Part shown: positions 37,661 to 46,908 of the stretch, in pieces
Layout: each line of letters opens with the position of its first letter
Position numbering within the stretch: position 1 is the stretch's first letter
Origin: JADKCL01 sp046329055
GTDB lineage: Bacteria > Bacteroidota > Bacteroidia > J057 > JADKCL01
Length of the DNA stretch: 64,000 bases
Direction of reading: 5' to 3'
Assembly: GCA_046329055.1 (NCBI GenBank)
Contig: JAXLVK010000007.1
Span: 1 to 64,000 of the forward strand
Notes under the pieces: generated by a model
Told to the model about the DNA's origin: nothing
The model's input: only the letters and a program-made list of their open reading frames with translations
The model's database searches: none
Made by a program: the position numbers and the translations under genes

Positions 37661-39580
37661 CATGCCGACTACGAGGCCGATCTCAAATACCTGCGCTGGA
37701 ACCGGGAGCAACCCGCCCGCCCCAAGCAGTCGGGCCCCAAGCCCAAGACCCTCGCCCGGATCGCTCCTGCGGGGACGCGGCATTTCGGTTTCCGGCTCAC
37801 CCAAGGCAAGGCAAGCTACCTCGCCTACACGCCCGCCATGGCCGCAACGCAGCAGCAGGCGCTCATGAAGACCAGCGGCAACTGGTTCACCGGGGCATGG
37901 GGCGACGCATGGAACTTCATCAAGCAAGCCGGAACAGCCATCGCCGATGGGTTCGAGATCGTCGTGACCACGCTGGGCAACGCCGTCAATGCCACTGTGG
38001 CATTTGTCATCAAGGGCGTGAAATACCTCTACAACGGGGCCGTCTCCCTGGTCCAGGAGGTCTTCACCATGGTCGAGGGCGTGTTTTCCGCCATCGGCGT
38101 GGCTTTCGAGGAACTGGTGCAGTGGCTGGGTTACATTTTCGACTGGCAGGACATCTTGCGCACCAAGTCTGCCATCGCCTCCCTGGTCAGCTTCAGCTTC
38201 GAACTGCAAGTGCAGAGCATCGACATCCTCAAGGGGCAACTCTCCCAGTCCCTCCAAGAGGCCAGTTCCCAACTCGACCAATACACGGATCAATTCTTGG
38301 CCTCACTCCGGGCGGATGGCAAGGCCTCCAGCCTTCTCACAGGCCCCGGCAAGTCCAGCGAAGCCGATGCCGTCAATGCCCACAACATCGTCCTGAACAG
38401 CCTGGCCGACAATGGCGACGATGTAGCCCCTCCAGCGCCGGAGAGCATGGGCGATGTCTTCGACAACCTCATTCAAGGCATTTCCAGCAGTTTCGAGGAG
38501 CGCGTGAGCCTCGACCAGTTCAAGGAGATCCTTCAAGCACTGTTTTCCCCCGACCTCAGCGCAACGGAGCGCCTGGATGCGATCCTCGCCTCGGCGGCAA
38601 CATTCTTGCGCAACCTCGCCCAATTCGTTTTGGAAGTGTCCGATGCCCTGCTCACGGCCGTCTTGGATGCCATCAAGATCGGATTGCAGGCCCTGCGGGA
38701 CAGGTTGGAGAAACCCTGGGGCGATGGCTTCATTGTCTCCCTCTACCGCCGGGTCACCGGAGAGGCGCAGATGTCCACGTTGGACCTTTTCACCCTCATG
38801 GTCGCCGTTCCCGTGAGCCCCGTGTACAAGCTCATGTCAGGCGCTGCCGCCTTCCCTGACCAGACCTCTCTGGACCAGTTCCAAGCCTACCTCAAGGCCA
38901 TCGTGGATCCCAATGCACCAGCTCCCCAGTTGGACACCCGCCAGCAACAGCAACTCGGCATCCGGGCAGAGGGACTTTTCTCCGTAATGCGCAGCTCCAG
39001 CCAGGCCATCATCATCCCCGTCGATGCCGTTTTGGCCATCCTCCCTCCCACTCCCGGCGTCCCGGCCACATGGCAGGTGCCCCTCAGCTACATGAGCACC
39101 ATCGTGAAGGTGGTGGACCAGGTGGCACGGATGCCCTTGACATTCTTCCTACCGGGCGCAGACGCAGCCACTTGGAGGGTCGCCATGCAGTCCGGATTCT
39201 TCCTGCGGTGGACCTCCGTGATGGCCCTGCGATTGCTCGATGCCACCAAAGCCACCGCTATCGGGGTCACCTTTGGCAACAGCGGCACGGTCGGCACCAT
39301 CTACTGGACCGTGGTCGGCGGCCTGATGTTCGTAGTCAACCTCTCCAACCTCCCCCAACCCACCAAGGACAATCCCACCGCCCCCAGCCTCACCTACGCC
39401 AGCAACCTGCTCGGCAGCTTCCCGGACGTCTTCACCTTCCTCAAGCTCCCCAGCATCGTCGCCAGCTCGGAAGGCACCAGCCTAGCCGCCTTCGCCACCG
39501 TCAACGCATTCTTCAAGGCCCTGGGGCTCGGATTCGCAGTTTGGTCTGACGTGGAGACCTTCAAGCGCCTGAAGGAGTAG
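37655..39580 (+). CDS. C-terminal helical domain of the Vps62-like giant protein
   Basis: This intact 641-residue frame continues the giant protein. After a short beta segment (RIAPAGTRHFGFRLTQGKAS) it is a long amphipathic helical region. The signature is WFTGAWGDAWNFIKQAG, then VAFVIKGVKYLYNGAVSLVQ and FEELVQWLGYIFDWQDILRT. Very similar helical regions occur in large uncharacterised proteins of fungi and actinobacteria. The hydrophobic helices near 490-600 (LLDATKATAIGVTFGNSGTV, GLMFVVNLSNLP) could insert in a membrane, so a pore-forming role is possible but unproven. It ends 82 bases before coaD. Confidence 0.65.
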   Translation: MPHADYEADLKYLRWNREQPARPKQSGPKPKTLARIAPAGTRHFGFRLTQGKASYLAYTPAMAATQQQALMKTSGNWFTGAWGDAWNFIKQAGTAIADGFEIVVTTLGNAVNATVAFVIKGVKYLYNGAVSLVQEVFTMVEGVFSAIGVAFEELVQWLGYIFDWQDILRTKSAIASLVSFSFELQVQSIDILKGQLSQSLQEASSQLDQYTDQFLASLRADGKASSLLTGPGKSSEADAVNAHNIVLNSLADNGDDVAPPAPESMGDVFDNLIQGISSSFEERVSLDQFKEILQALFSPDLSATERLDAILASAATFLRNLAQFVLEVSDALLTAVLDAIKIGLQALRDRLEKPWGDGFIVSLYRRVTGEAQMSTLDLFTLMVAVPVSPVYKLMSGAAAFPDQTSLDQFQAYLKAIVDPNAPAPQLDTRQQQQLGIRAEGLFSVMRSSSQAIIIPVDAVLAILPPTPGVPATWQVPLSYMSTIVKVVDQVARMPLTFFLPGADAATWRVAMQSGFFLRWTSVMALRLLDATKATAIGVTFGNSGTVGTIYWTVVGGLMFVVNLSNLPQPTKDNPTAPSLTYASNLLGSFPDVFTFLKLPSIVASSEGTSLAAFATVNAFFKALGLGFAVWSDVETFKRLKE

Positions 39581-39662
39581 TTGCTCCGAATGGGGTGAAA
39601 TTCTCATGGGATGGTAGGCCCGCAGGTTCGAAATCTTAATTTCTAACCTAAATTGCTGGTAT

Positions 39663-40151
39663 ATGCGCAAAGCCATCTTCCCCGGCTCCTTCGACCCCGT
39701 CACCCTCGGCCACACCGAGATCGTCGCCAGGGCCACAGCATTGTTCGACGAAGTCATCGTCGCCATCGGCGCCAACAGCGCCAAGTCCAGCTTCTTCACC
39801 CTCGACGAGCGCCTCGAAATGCTCCGCCTCAGCTTCGCCGACATGCCCAACGTCCGCGTGCAGGCCTACAGCAACCTCACCGTGGACTTTGCCCGGGACG
39901 AAGGCGCGCACTTCCTCCTGCGTGGCCTCCGCACAGGCCAAGACCTCGACTACGAAAGGCCCATCGCCCTCATCAACAGGCACATGGACGCCAAACTCGA
40001 GACCATCTTCCTGATCACCAGCGGAGAGCACAGCCACATCTCCTCCACCCTCGTCCGCGAAGTCATCCGCTACGGCCGTGACGCCGCCGGCCTGGTCCCC
40101 CCACAAATCCTCCCCCTCATCCACCAAAAACAAAACGGCGTAGCCCCCTGA
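39663..40151 (+). CDS. coaD: Pantetheine-phosphate adenylyltransferase
   Basis: This 162-residue enzyme makes dephospho-CoA from 4'-phosphopantetheine and ATP. The nucleotidyltransferase signature GSFDPVTLGH lies at residues 8-17, and ISSTLVREV near 129 is the second ATP-binding motif. LLRGLRTGQDLDYE is also typical. Start and length are standard. In other Bacteroidota it sits right after DUF3822 and rsmD. Confidence 0.96.
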   Translation: MRKAIFPGSFDPVTLGHTEIVARATALFDEVIVAIGANSAKSSFFTLDERLEMLRLSFADMPNVRVQAYSNLTVDFARDEGAHFLLRGLRTGQDLDYERPIALINRHMDAKLETIFLITSGEHSHISSTLVREVIRYGRDAAGLVPPQILPLIHQKQNGVAP

Positions 40152-40281
40152 AACCAGGAAAAGACGACTCCACGCAGTCCCCACCCGATTTGTCACCTCG
40201 ACGCCCCCAAAGGGGACGGAGAGGTCTCTGCCCCAAGAAACACGCCGCACAAAAACTACCCATCCCCCATCAATCGGAACA

Positions 40282-40321
40282 TGTTCGGTAGGGGTTCAGA
40301 ATCCTGAACCCCTACCGAACA
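40282..40321. repeat. Perfect 18-bp inverted repeat after coaD
   Basis: Two perfect 18-base arms (TGTTCGGTAGGGGTTCAG and its complement) flank the loop AATC. There is no T-tract on either side, so it is not a classic terminator, although it could stop transcription or fold as RNA. It lies in the 440-base gene-free gap (40152-40590) between coaD and the PKD gene; I see nothing else in that gap. Confidence 0.85.
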
Positions 40322-40590
40322 CCACCACAACCCGCCCTCCTGCCTGCAAAACACTCACAGAACCCGCCCGTCAGAGGCGGACAGCCGTATCGGCATCGGC
40401 CCAGAGGGCCCTCGCCTCATCAGATATTCCTTCCTCATCGTCAATCAAAAATTCTGCAATTCTGATAATCCTGTAAATTCTGATCCCTGTATCGTCCATT
40501 CTACGCTCCCCCAGCCCCCCTTGTGTACAACTCCAATCTTCCACATCCCCCATCTACCTAACTTCGTCACCTATTATCAAATAGATAGAT

Positions 40591-42114
40591 ATGCTGCTGA
40601 GGCGCGCTTGGATCGTTTGTTTGCTGGCAACCATGGCCCTGTTCGCCCAGGCCCAGACCTATCCCGTGCTGCGTTGGCAGAAATTCTACGGCTCCGAATT
40701 CGACGACACCCCGTCCCGCATCATCAAGGCACCCGACGGCAACCTCTTCATCGGCGGCAACCGCGGCACCAGCAAGGAAGGCTCCTGCCCGGACATCTGG
40801 GTCGCCAAAGTCGATACCACCGGCAAGATGCTCTGGGAGAGGCCCTTCGGCGGCGCAGGCTGTGACGAGCTCCGCGACATGGTCGCCACCCCCGACTCCG
40901 GCGTCATCTTCGTCGGCGCCACCAACTCCTTCATCGAGCACCCCGAAAAGGGGCAAGAGGACTACCAAAGCGACTACTTCATCGGCAAGATCACCAAGGG
41001 CGGCGAGATCGAATGGCTCAAGACCTACGGCGGACTCGACGTGGACCAGGCCTACGCCATCGTGCGTTCCCAGACATGGCCCGAATACCTCGTCGCAGGT
41101 GTGAGCAACTCCCAAAACTTCGACGTCCAGACCGAGCTCCCCCTGGCCAACATGTGGGCCGTCAAGATCGACGAACTCGGCGCCAAGCGCACAGCCTGGG
41201 CATTTGGCGGCAACCGCCACGACTGGGCCTACAGCCTCGCCCCTTGCAGGGATGGCGACTACGTCTTCGCAGGTTTCACCAGCTCCGAGGACATCGATGG
41301 CACCGAGCGCCGCACCAATGGCGACGGCTGGGTAGGCCGCATCGACCGGTATGGAGCAGTCGAATGGCAGCGCATCTATTCCGGCAAATTGGAGGACTAC
41401 TTCGTCAAGGTCCTGGAGGACACCGAGGGGCGCATCGTCCTCATCGGCAACTTCGAATCCGAGGAGAATGGCAAGCAGTTCTGGTTCATGAAGCTCACCC
41501 CGCAGGGCAAGAAGATCTACGAACGCATCTTCGGCGACAGCGCCGACGAATACGCCACCTCCATCACCGAGTGCTACGACGGCTCATTCATCATGACCGG
41601 GTACAGCAAGTACATCAACCTCGCCAACAAGTACATCAAGGGCGGCGAAGACTTCTGGGTCTTCAAACTCAACCCCAAGGGCGAAGTTTACTGGGCCAAG
41701 ACCTACGGCGGCCGGGACGACGAGCGTGGCATTGACATCATGGAGTACCGTCCCGGCGTCTATTACGCCATCGGCGTCAAGCGCAACAACTTCGAGAAGG
41801 AAGGAACCGTGGACAAGCTCAATGACTTTTGGCTGCTCCGCATCGACGAGGAGAGCTGCGAGGACATCGACATCAAGATCTACCTCAGCGTCCAGAACCA
41901 CACCGCCTACGTCAAGAAAAACTTCAAGCTCAAGTGCCTCACCGACAGAGGCATCAAGTACCTATGGGACTTCGGCGACGGCACCACCAGCACCGAAAAG
42001 GAACCCGTCAAGGCCTACGACGTCCCCGGCGTCTATGAGATCAAGGTGACCGTCTATGTGACCGACAACTGCCACAAGACCTACACCATGCCCGAATACC
42101 TCATGGTGTGGTAA
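40591..42114 (+). CDS. Secreted propeller protein with PKD domain
   Basis: This 507-residue protein has a signal peptide (IVCLLATMALFAQAQ). About seven repeats then run with the pattern W-x-K-x-Y/F-G-G-x-x-x-D-x-x (for example RWQKFYGSEFDDTPSRII, EWLKTYGGLDVDQAYAIV and YWAKTYGGRDDERGIDIM), a beta-propeller seen in Bacteroidota secreted proteins. The C-terminus is a PKD domain (YLWDFGDGTTSTEKEPVKAY to YEIKVTVYVTDN). There is no T9SS sorting domain, so the protein is either released or recognised differently. Confidence 0.85.
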   Translation: MLLRRAWIVCLLATMALFAQAQTYPVLRWQKFYGSEFDDTPSRIIKAPDGNLFIGGNRGTSKEGSCPDIWVAKVDTTGKMLWERPFGGAGCDELRDMVATPDSGVIFVGATNSFIEHPEKGQEDYQSDYFIGKITKGGEIEWLKTYGGLDVDQAYAIVRSQTWPEYLVAGVSNSQNFDVQTELPLANMWAVKIDELGAKRTAWAFGGNRHDWAYSLAPCRDGDYVFAGFTSSEDIDGTERRTNGDGWVGRIDRYGAVEWQRIYSGKLEDYFVKVLEDTEGRIVLIGNFESEENGKQFWFMKLTPQGKKIYERIFGDSADEYATSITECYDGSFIMTGYSKYINLANKYIKGGEDFWVFKLNPKGEVYWAKTYGGRDDERGIDIMEYRPGVYYAIGVKRNNFEKEGTVDKLNDFWLLRIDEESCEDIDIKIYLSVQNHTAYVKKNFKLKCLTDRGIKYLWDFGDGTTSTEKEPVKAYDVPGVYEIKVTVYVTDNCHKTYTMPEYLMVW

Positions 42115-42254
42115 TTTAGCACCTTGCCTTCGCGTCATTCTGAGGCGACGTAGGAGCCGAAGAATCTAGCACGCCCAGGTTCCAGCATCCTGATCCAAAA
42201 TCCCCGACCTCTAGCAGCCCCCCCAATTATCCCATTCTTTGATAAATTTGCCCT

Positions 42255-42605
42255 ATGGCAATCGAGCGAATCCATGCCGCCGGAATCACCCTGCCCGATG
42301 TACAAGAGATCGAGCAGACGGAGGTTCTCACCCTAGAGGTCCCACTCTACAATGTGGTCTTGCTGGACGACGACCACCACACCTATGACTATGTCATTGA
42401 AATGCTGGGAGACGTCTTTGGCCACAGCATCGAGCGTGCCTACCAGATGGCCTGCGAGGTCGATGCCAAGGGCAGAGTGATCGTGGACACCACCCACCTC
42501 GACCGGGCTGAGCTCAAGCGTGATCAAATCCATGGATACGGTGCCGATTGGAGGATGCCATCGAGTCAGGGAAGCATGGGCGCCGTGATTGAGCCAGCAC
42601 GTTGA
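42255..42605 (+). CDS. clpS: ClpS-family ATP-dependent protease adaptor
   Basis: This 116-residue protein delivers N-degron substrates to the ClpAP protease. The fold signature is YNVVLLDDDHHTYDYVIEML, then HSIERAYQMACEVDAKGRV, with the substrate-pocket Asp of the DDD/DDHHTYD stretch. The C-terminal tail AELKRDQIHGYGADWRMP is shared with the Bacteroidota/Planctomycetes type. A TAAATTTG -7-like element (42243-42250) lies directly before the ATG, so the transcript could be nearly leaderless. Confidence 0.9.
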   Translation: MAIERIHAAGITLPDVQEIEQTEVLTLEVPLYNVVLLDDDHHTYDYVIEMLGDVFGHSIERAYQMACEVDAKGRVIVDTTHLDRAELKRDQIHGYGADWRMPSSQGSMGAVIEPAR

Positions 42606-42698
42606 CCATTCTCTGCACGATTCCAGCGTAGGCCAACAAATAAATCCCTACATTTAGGCAACACGGAGAAGGTGCGGGCAGACTAGTGCTATGGAAAT

Positions 42699-45600
42699 AT
42701 GCGTGCCCAAGGTCAACGAAAGCAACAGGAACAGCGACGGCCATTAGTGCCAGAGACGGATACTTCCATGGACAACCATGGGCAGCGCGCCATGACGCCT
42801 GTCCAGCGCAAATTGCAGGCCATGGCCGATGACAGCCCGCAAGTGACCCACCTCCGCAGCTTCCAACTCAAGGCCAGCCACAAAGCGCAGGCGACACCCA
42901 AAAGCCCCGTCATCCAAAGGGTGGTGCAGCGTGCGGCGCCAGGAGGCATCCAACATGCCACCAACAGTTGCTTCGTCGCTGCCATCCTCAATACGTTCAC
43001 CGTCGTGCGCCCCCTGCGCAACCTCCTCATCCCCGCCAACAATGCGGTGGGTGGAAGCGTGTCGGCCCTGCAGGACTTGCTTTGGAAGGCAGTGAACACC
43101 ATCGACCATGCCGCCAACCAAGTCCCTGCCGGATGGGTCCGGCAGATCATGCTCTCCCTCGTCACCAACGGCATCCTCCCCAACGCAGTGGACACCGCCG
43201 ACGTCAGCAATGTCATGGCCAGGATCGTGGACCTGCTCGCTCCCGGAAATGGTCAAGCCGGCCAAGCGAACAACATGCCCGTCTCTTCCGGTGAAATCGC
43301 ATGGTTCCCCAACCAGACGCTTCAGGACGCGGCCTACGAACGCATCCAGCAGATGCAAAACCAAGCCAATGACTTCACCCTCACCCCCAACTCTGTCCAG
43401 GTCACGCGTGGGCACGGCAACGCTAGGCAGGCCCCGCAGACATTTTCAGTGTACCCCGCGGACAATTCTGTCGTCACCTACCGCCTCCGCTCCATCATCG
43501 AGCGCTCCGGCAAGTACGTGGGCGGACACTTCATCAGCCACGTGGATCGAGGCGATGGCGGACAAGAATGGTGGACCAGCGACGACCTCCACCCCGGGAA
43601 CGTGGGCCGCAACAACAACATTGGCAACATGCAGCAGCAGGGTTATGCGTACATCTATGAGCGCACGACATCTGCGCTAGCTGCGGACTTGCAGGCCACC
43701 CGCATCCCCACTAATTACCAAGACCAGGTTCAAGTTGAGTACGACAAGCAATTCAGCGAATACCTGAAGTCTGAGTTCAACATCTCGGATTCCAGCAGCA
43801 AGAATAAGCTCAGTCCCTCTAAGTACGACAAGGACCTCCTCGTTAAGGACAAGGACACCGTCCTCACCAAGCAAAACGTAGCGCAGAAGATCAAGGACTT
43901 CAACACCTGCAACCAGCAGGAACAGCGGGAAATCGGCGTCGTAAACGCCCTCCTTTTGGAGTATTCTCGCATACCCACGGTGGATTTCTACGAGATGGCG
44001 CAGGAGCAAATGCTCGCCGCACGCGCCCGGATCAGGCTCCTCCACGAGCGGCAGGCCGAGCTCATAGGGCATTTTCTAGATGGCAAATCCACCAAGGAGG
44101 CACAGCAGGCCTTTTTGGAAGGTGTCGTCCCGGGCATAGAGGAACTGGATCCCGCGCTTTTCCAACGCATCGCAGCCAGGATCAGCCGCCCTGAGGAGCA
44201 GACATTGGAAGAGTTCATCGAGCTCAGGAACCGTTACCTCGCCTACATCGTCCAGGGTTTGCGCACCAAGACTGGATATGCCCGGTTGGAGGAGTTCGAG
44301 GGGCTGCTCGGGAAAAAGGAGATCGTTCTCGGCAGCATTGGGGCGGAATTCGGAGCGGGATTCCAACATGATGACCAGGATACTCCCAAGGGCCAAAAGC
44401 AGGAGGACCGTGACCCCATAGCCGACGAGTTGCTGTTGCAATCCCTGGGTGGAAATATCCCCGAATTTATCCGTGACCGCTTTGGGAAAATGAACCGAAC
44501 TCCCGGATCCCAAAAAGGCAAAACAGGAAACCTAGCCGTGTACCTCGAACGGTACAAGATGCTGTTTCCCATGTACTTCGGCAACGGCAAGAAGGGTGGT
44601 GTCGAAATGTTTACATCCCCCCTGTTCACCGCGATGCACCACGAGACAGGGCACCTCGTCAATTACCTGAAGGGCACCAGTGGCGGAAAAAACAAGTACA
44701 CCCGGCCCAAACAAACCAAGGAAGAGGAATCCAAGATCATTCCGCAAACCGAGGAAGGAAAATTGCTGGAAAACCTCACCGACGAGGAGGAGGTGTACAA
44801 CATCTCCATCGACAAGTACAGCGACCGTGCCATGTCCGAGGAACTCAGCCTTCCCGAGCGATTTGCCCACAAGGCTTATATGGGCATGGTTTTCGGCAGC
44901 GATGGTTGGAGTGAGCAAGAAGTCCACGCGATGCTCACCAAGTGGCAGAAGCTTTCAGGGCAACAGCCGCCCCTGAAAAACAAGATGAGGAACCTTCAGC
45001 AAGAAATCCTGCATTTTTTGCCCGGAGACAAGGACTTTCAACAAAAGCACCAAGAGCACTTAACCGAGGTTACCGATTGGCTCGATCACCTGCTATCCGG
45101 CGAGATCCCCAAGGAGAATCTGCAGCGAATCGCAGATGCCATCGCTTGGTGCCTCGACAAATTGGAGCACAAGGTATATGACCGCCTCGCTGGCATACAG
45201 AAGGGAAAACTCAGCATTACCAAGCCTGACAATGGCGAGATCATCAACTTGGGGCAAGACCTCGATCTGGTTCAGGTCCAGCACCGCAGGTACATCCAAG
45301 CCATCGTGGCTGCCAAGCTCGACCTTTGGGTACAAGGCAACGCTGATGACCGCCGCGCTGCCAACCAAGATTGGCGTGCACTCCTCTCAAACAAGCAAGG
45401 CATCAGGATTGAACAAAGCAGCCAAGGGAACACCATCCCCAAGGAATTCGCCAACGAAGTCCAGTCCAACATCGCCAAACTGCTCTCGCGCCAAAATGGC
45501 CGCAAGCTCGTGCACACCCTGATGTCCGCCGAGAATGCCCTTCAAATTCGGACTGCCTCAACGGAACAGTTTGAAAAATTGGCAAATGTATTTGAAAGCA

Positions 45601-46397
45601 GTGGGATGTTGAAAGAAGAGGCAGAGAAGGAGGCGAAGAATATGCTAAGCGGCGGTCAGGCGGGTGCCATCAACCAGTCGAATTCCTCCGTCAGGGTCGT
45701 GGGGGACCACAAATTGATGCGCAATATTGGCTCAAGCTCCACCATGTCGATTGGCACGGGTATGAAGGATTCCCATCTCATGAGCATGAACCAGCGCGGC
45801 AGACTCCTATTCAGCCCCAACTTCTTGGAGCTTGGACACGAGATGATCCACGCCCTCCAAAACCTTCGCGGCTCCAACGTCGGTGGACTAGAAACGGAAG
45901 CCTACAAGGGAACCGCCTGGGAAAACATGTCCGAGCACAGCGTCATCGAAGGCACCGAAATCATGAGGGCCCTCCTCGGCGACGAGTTCATGACCGAAAA
46001 CATGCTCCGTGAGGACCACAACCTAGGCGTACGTCATGGCCACAGTTCCGCCCTCACCCTGAAAGAGGCGGTGGCGAGAAAGCTGCTCGAATACGCCAAT
46101 AGCACTGTCTGGGACAAATTGGGGGGCATCATCTTCACCGGCGCACCTGCCGGGATCACCAACCTCCGCAAGCTCCTCGCCGCCAAACGCGTGAATTGGA
46201 ACCAAGTCCGGGCCAACTCACACCAACGCACCCAACGATCTGACGATTCCAGATCCAAGAAAAACGTCCGCGAGCGGGTCACCAATTTCCATGAATTCAT
46301 CGTGCAAACCTGCGATACCATCCTCAACCCCAAGACCACCATCGACCAGCTCCGGCAATTGCTTGAGGACGTAGAAAACCAAGTCACCAAAATCTGA
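42699..46397 (+). CDS. Predicted eCIS effector: USP-like plus two M91-like protease domains
   Basis: This 1232-residue protein has four visible parts. Residues 1-80 hold the Bacteroidota eCIS cargo signature (TPVQRKLQAMADDSPQV, IQRVVQR). Residues 83-325 resemble a ubiquitin-specific protease: a Cys box with C91 (ATNSCFVAAILNTF), a His box with H277 (GKYVGGHFISHVD), then WWTSDDLHPGNV and GYAYIYER. Residues about 600-760 hold a zinc-protease motif H648-E-T-G-H652, then EEEVYNI and LPERFAHK. Residues about 1000-1180 hold H1047-E-M-I-H1051, then SEHSVIEG and TENMLREDHNLGVRHG, like NleD/M91. No signal peptide is present, as expected for needle cargo. The frame is fully open, unlike many neighbours. 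Functions are inferred from motifs only. Confidence 0.8.
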   Translation: MRAQGQRKQQEQRRPLVPETDTSMDNHGQRAMTPVQRKLQAMADDSPQVTHLRSFQLKASHKAQATPKSPVIQRVVQRAAPGGIQHATNSCFVAAILNTFTVVRPLRNLLIPANNAVGGSVSALQDLLWKAVNTIDHAANQVPAGWVRQIMLSLVTNGILPNAVDTADVSNVMARIVDLLAPGNGQAGQANNMPVSSGEIAWFPNQTLQDAAYERIQQMQNQANDFTLTPNSVQVTRGHGNARQAPQTFSVYPADNSVVTYRLRSIIERSGKYVGGHFISHVDRGDGGQEWWTSDDLHPGNVGRNNNIGNMQQQGYAYIYERTTSALAADLQATRIPTNYQDQVQVEYDKQFSEYLKSEFNISDSSSKNKLSPSKYDKDLLVKDKDTVLTKQNVAQKIKDFNTCNQQEQREIGVVNALLLEYSRIPTVDFYEMAQEQMLAARARIRLLHERQAELIGHFLDGKSTKEAQQAFLEGVVPGIEELDPALFQRIAARISRPEEQTLEEFIELRNRYLAYIVQGLRTKTGYARLEEFEGLLGKKEIVLGSIGAEFGAGFQHDDQDTPKGQKQEDRDPIADELLLQSLGGNIPEFIRDRFGKMNRTPGSQKGKTGNLAVYLERYKMLFPMYFGNGKKGGVEMFTSPLFTAMHHETGHLVNYLKGTSGGKNKYTRPKQTKEEESKIIPQTEEGKLLENLTDEEEVYNISIDKYSDRAMSEELSLPERFAHKAYMGMVFGSDGWSEQEVHAMLTKWQKLSGQQPPLKNKMRNLQQEILHFLPGDKDFQQKHQEHLTEVTDWLDHLLSGEIPKENLQRIADAIAWCLDKLEHKVYDRLAGIQKGKLSITKPDNGEIINLGQDLDLVQVQHRRYIQAIVAAKLDLWVQGNADDRRAANQDWRALLSNKQGIRIEQSSQGNTIPKEFANEVQSNIAKLLSRQNGRKLVHTLMSAENALQIRTASTEQFEKLANVFESSGMLKEEAEKEAKNMLSGGQAGAINQSNSSVRVVGDHKLMRNIGSSSTMSIGTGMKDSHLMSMNQRGRLLFSPNFLELGHEMIHALQNLRGSNVGGLETEAYKGTAWENMSEHSVIEGTEIMRALLGDEFMTENMLREDHNLGVRHGHSSALTLKEAVARKLLEYANSTVWDKLGGIIFTGAPAGITNLRKLLAAKRVNWNQVRANSHQRTQRSDDSRSKKNVRERVTNFHEFIVQTCDTILNPKTTIDQLRQLLEDVENQVTKI

Positions 46398-46477
46398 TTC
46401 ATCCATCAGCATTGGCCTATTCTTGACAGGTCCAACGACGGGCAAAAACCTAGTTGAGAAGCGCCATTTGTTACGAT

Positions 46478-46846
46478 TCAGTTGAAAATCAGCCTCGCCC
46501 GGAACCACTTCTCTCCAGACTCCGCCGCGATCGGCTCGAACTGAAAGCCGTAGAGCGCCGACGTACACGCCAGCCGCAGCTCATACATCCCCTCCCCCAG
46601 CTTCGGAGAGCGCACATACTTCACGTCGCCCGAGGGCGTCACCAAGACATCAAATGTGATACTGTCCTGCCGCTCTGCGAAGAAGCTCGCCGTCTTTTCT
46701 TTGACGATGCCCCGGTCCAGCTGCGAGAAGGAAAAACTGCCCATTTGGCTCGTGCTACGCAGGCTGCCATAGCCCACAGGGTGCTGCGCTCGTGCCGCGA
46801 CCGACAATACAAACAATAGAAAAACCAGGGAGAGGGTTCTTTTCAC
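46478..46846 (-). CDS. Small secreted protein with TonB-C-like domain
   Basis: The protein begins at GTG 46846 with a signal peptide (VKRTLSLVFLLFVLSVAARAQ). The C-terminal half (FDVLVTPSGDVKYVRSPKL, then ACTSALYGFQFEP and WFRARLIFN) resembles a TonB C-terminal domain without a TonB transmembrane anchor. The frame extends to TTG 46912, but that part is not signal-like. It probably interacts with an outer-membrane transporter or the envelope; the exact role is unknown. Confidence 0.65.
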   Translation of the reverse strand: MKRTLSLVFLLFVLSVAARAQHPVGYGSLRSTSQMGSFSFSQLDRGIVKEKTASFFAERQDSITFDVLVTPSGDVKYVRSPKLGEGMYELRLACTSALYGFQFEPIAAESGEKWFRARLIFN

Positions 46847-46908
46847 AAGGGTGGTATTCGATTTTGACTTTGCAATGTTCGGAAAATCAAGCGAATAATT
46901 TTCCACGA

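Noticed and set aside
39625..39635. GGTTCGAAATC, which recalls a tRNA T-arm
   Set aside because: No acceptor stem, D-arm or anticodon arm can be built around it.
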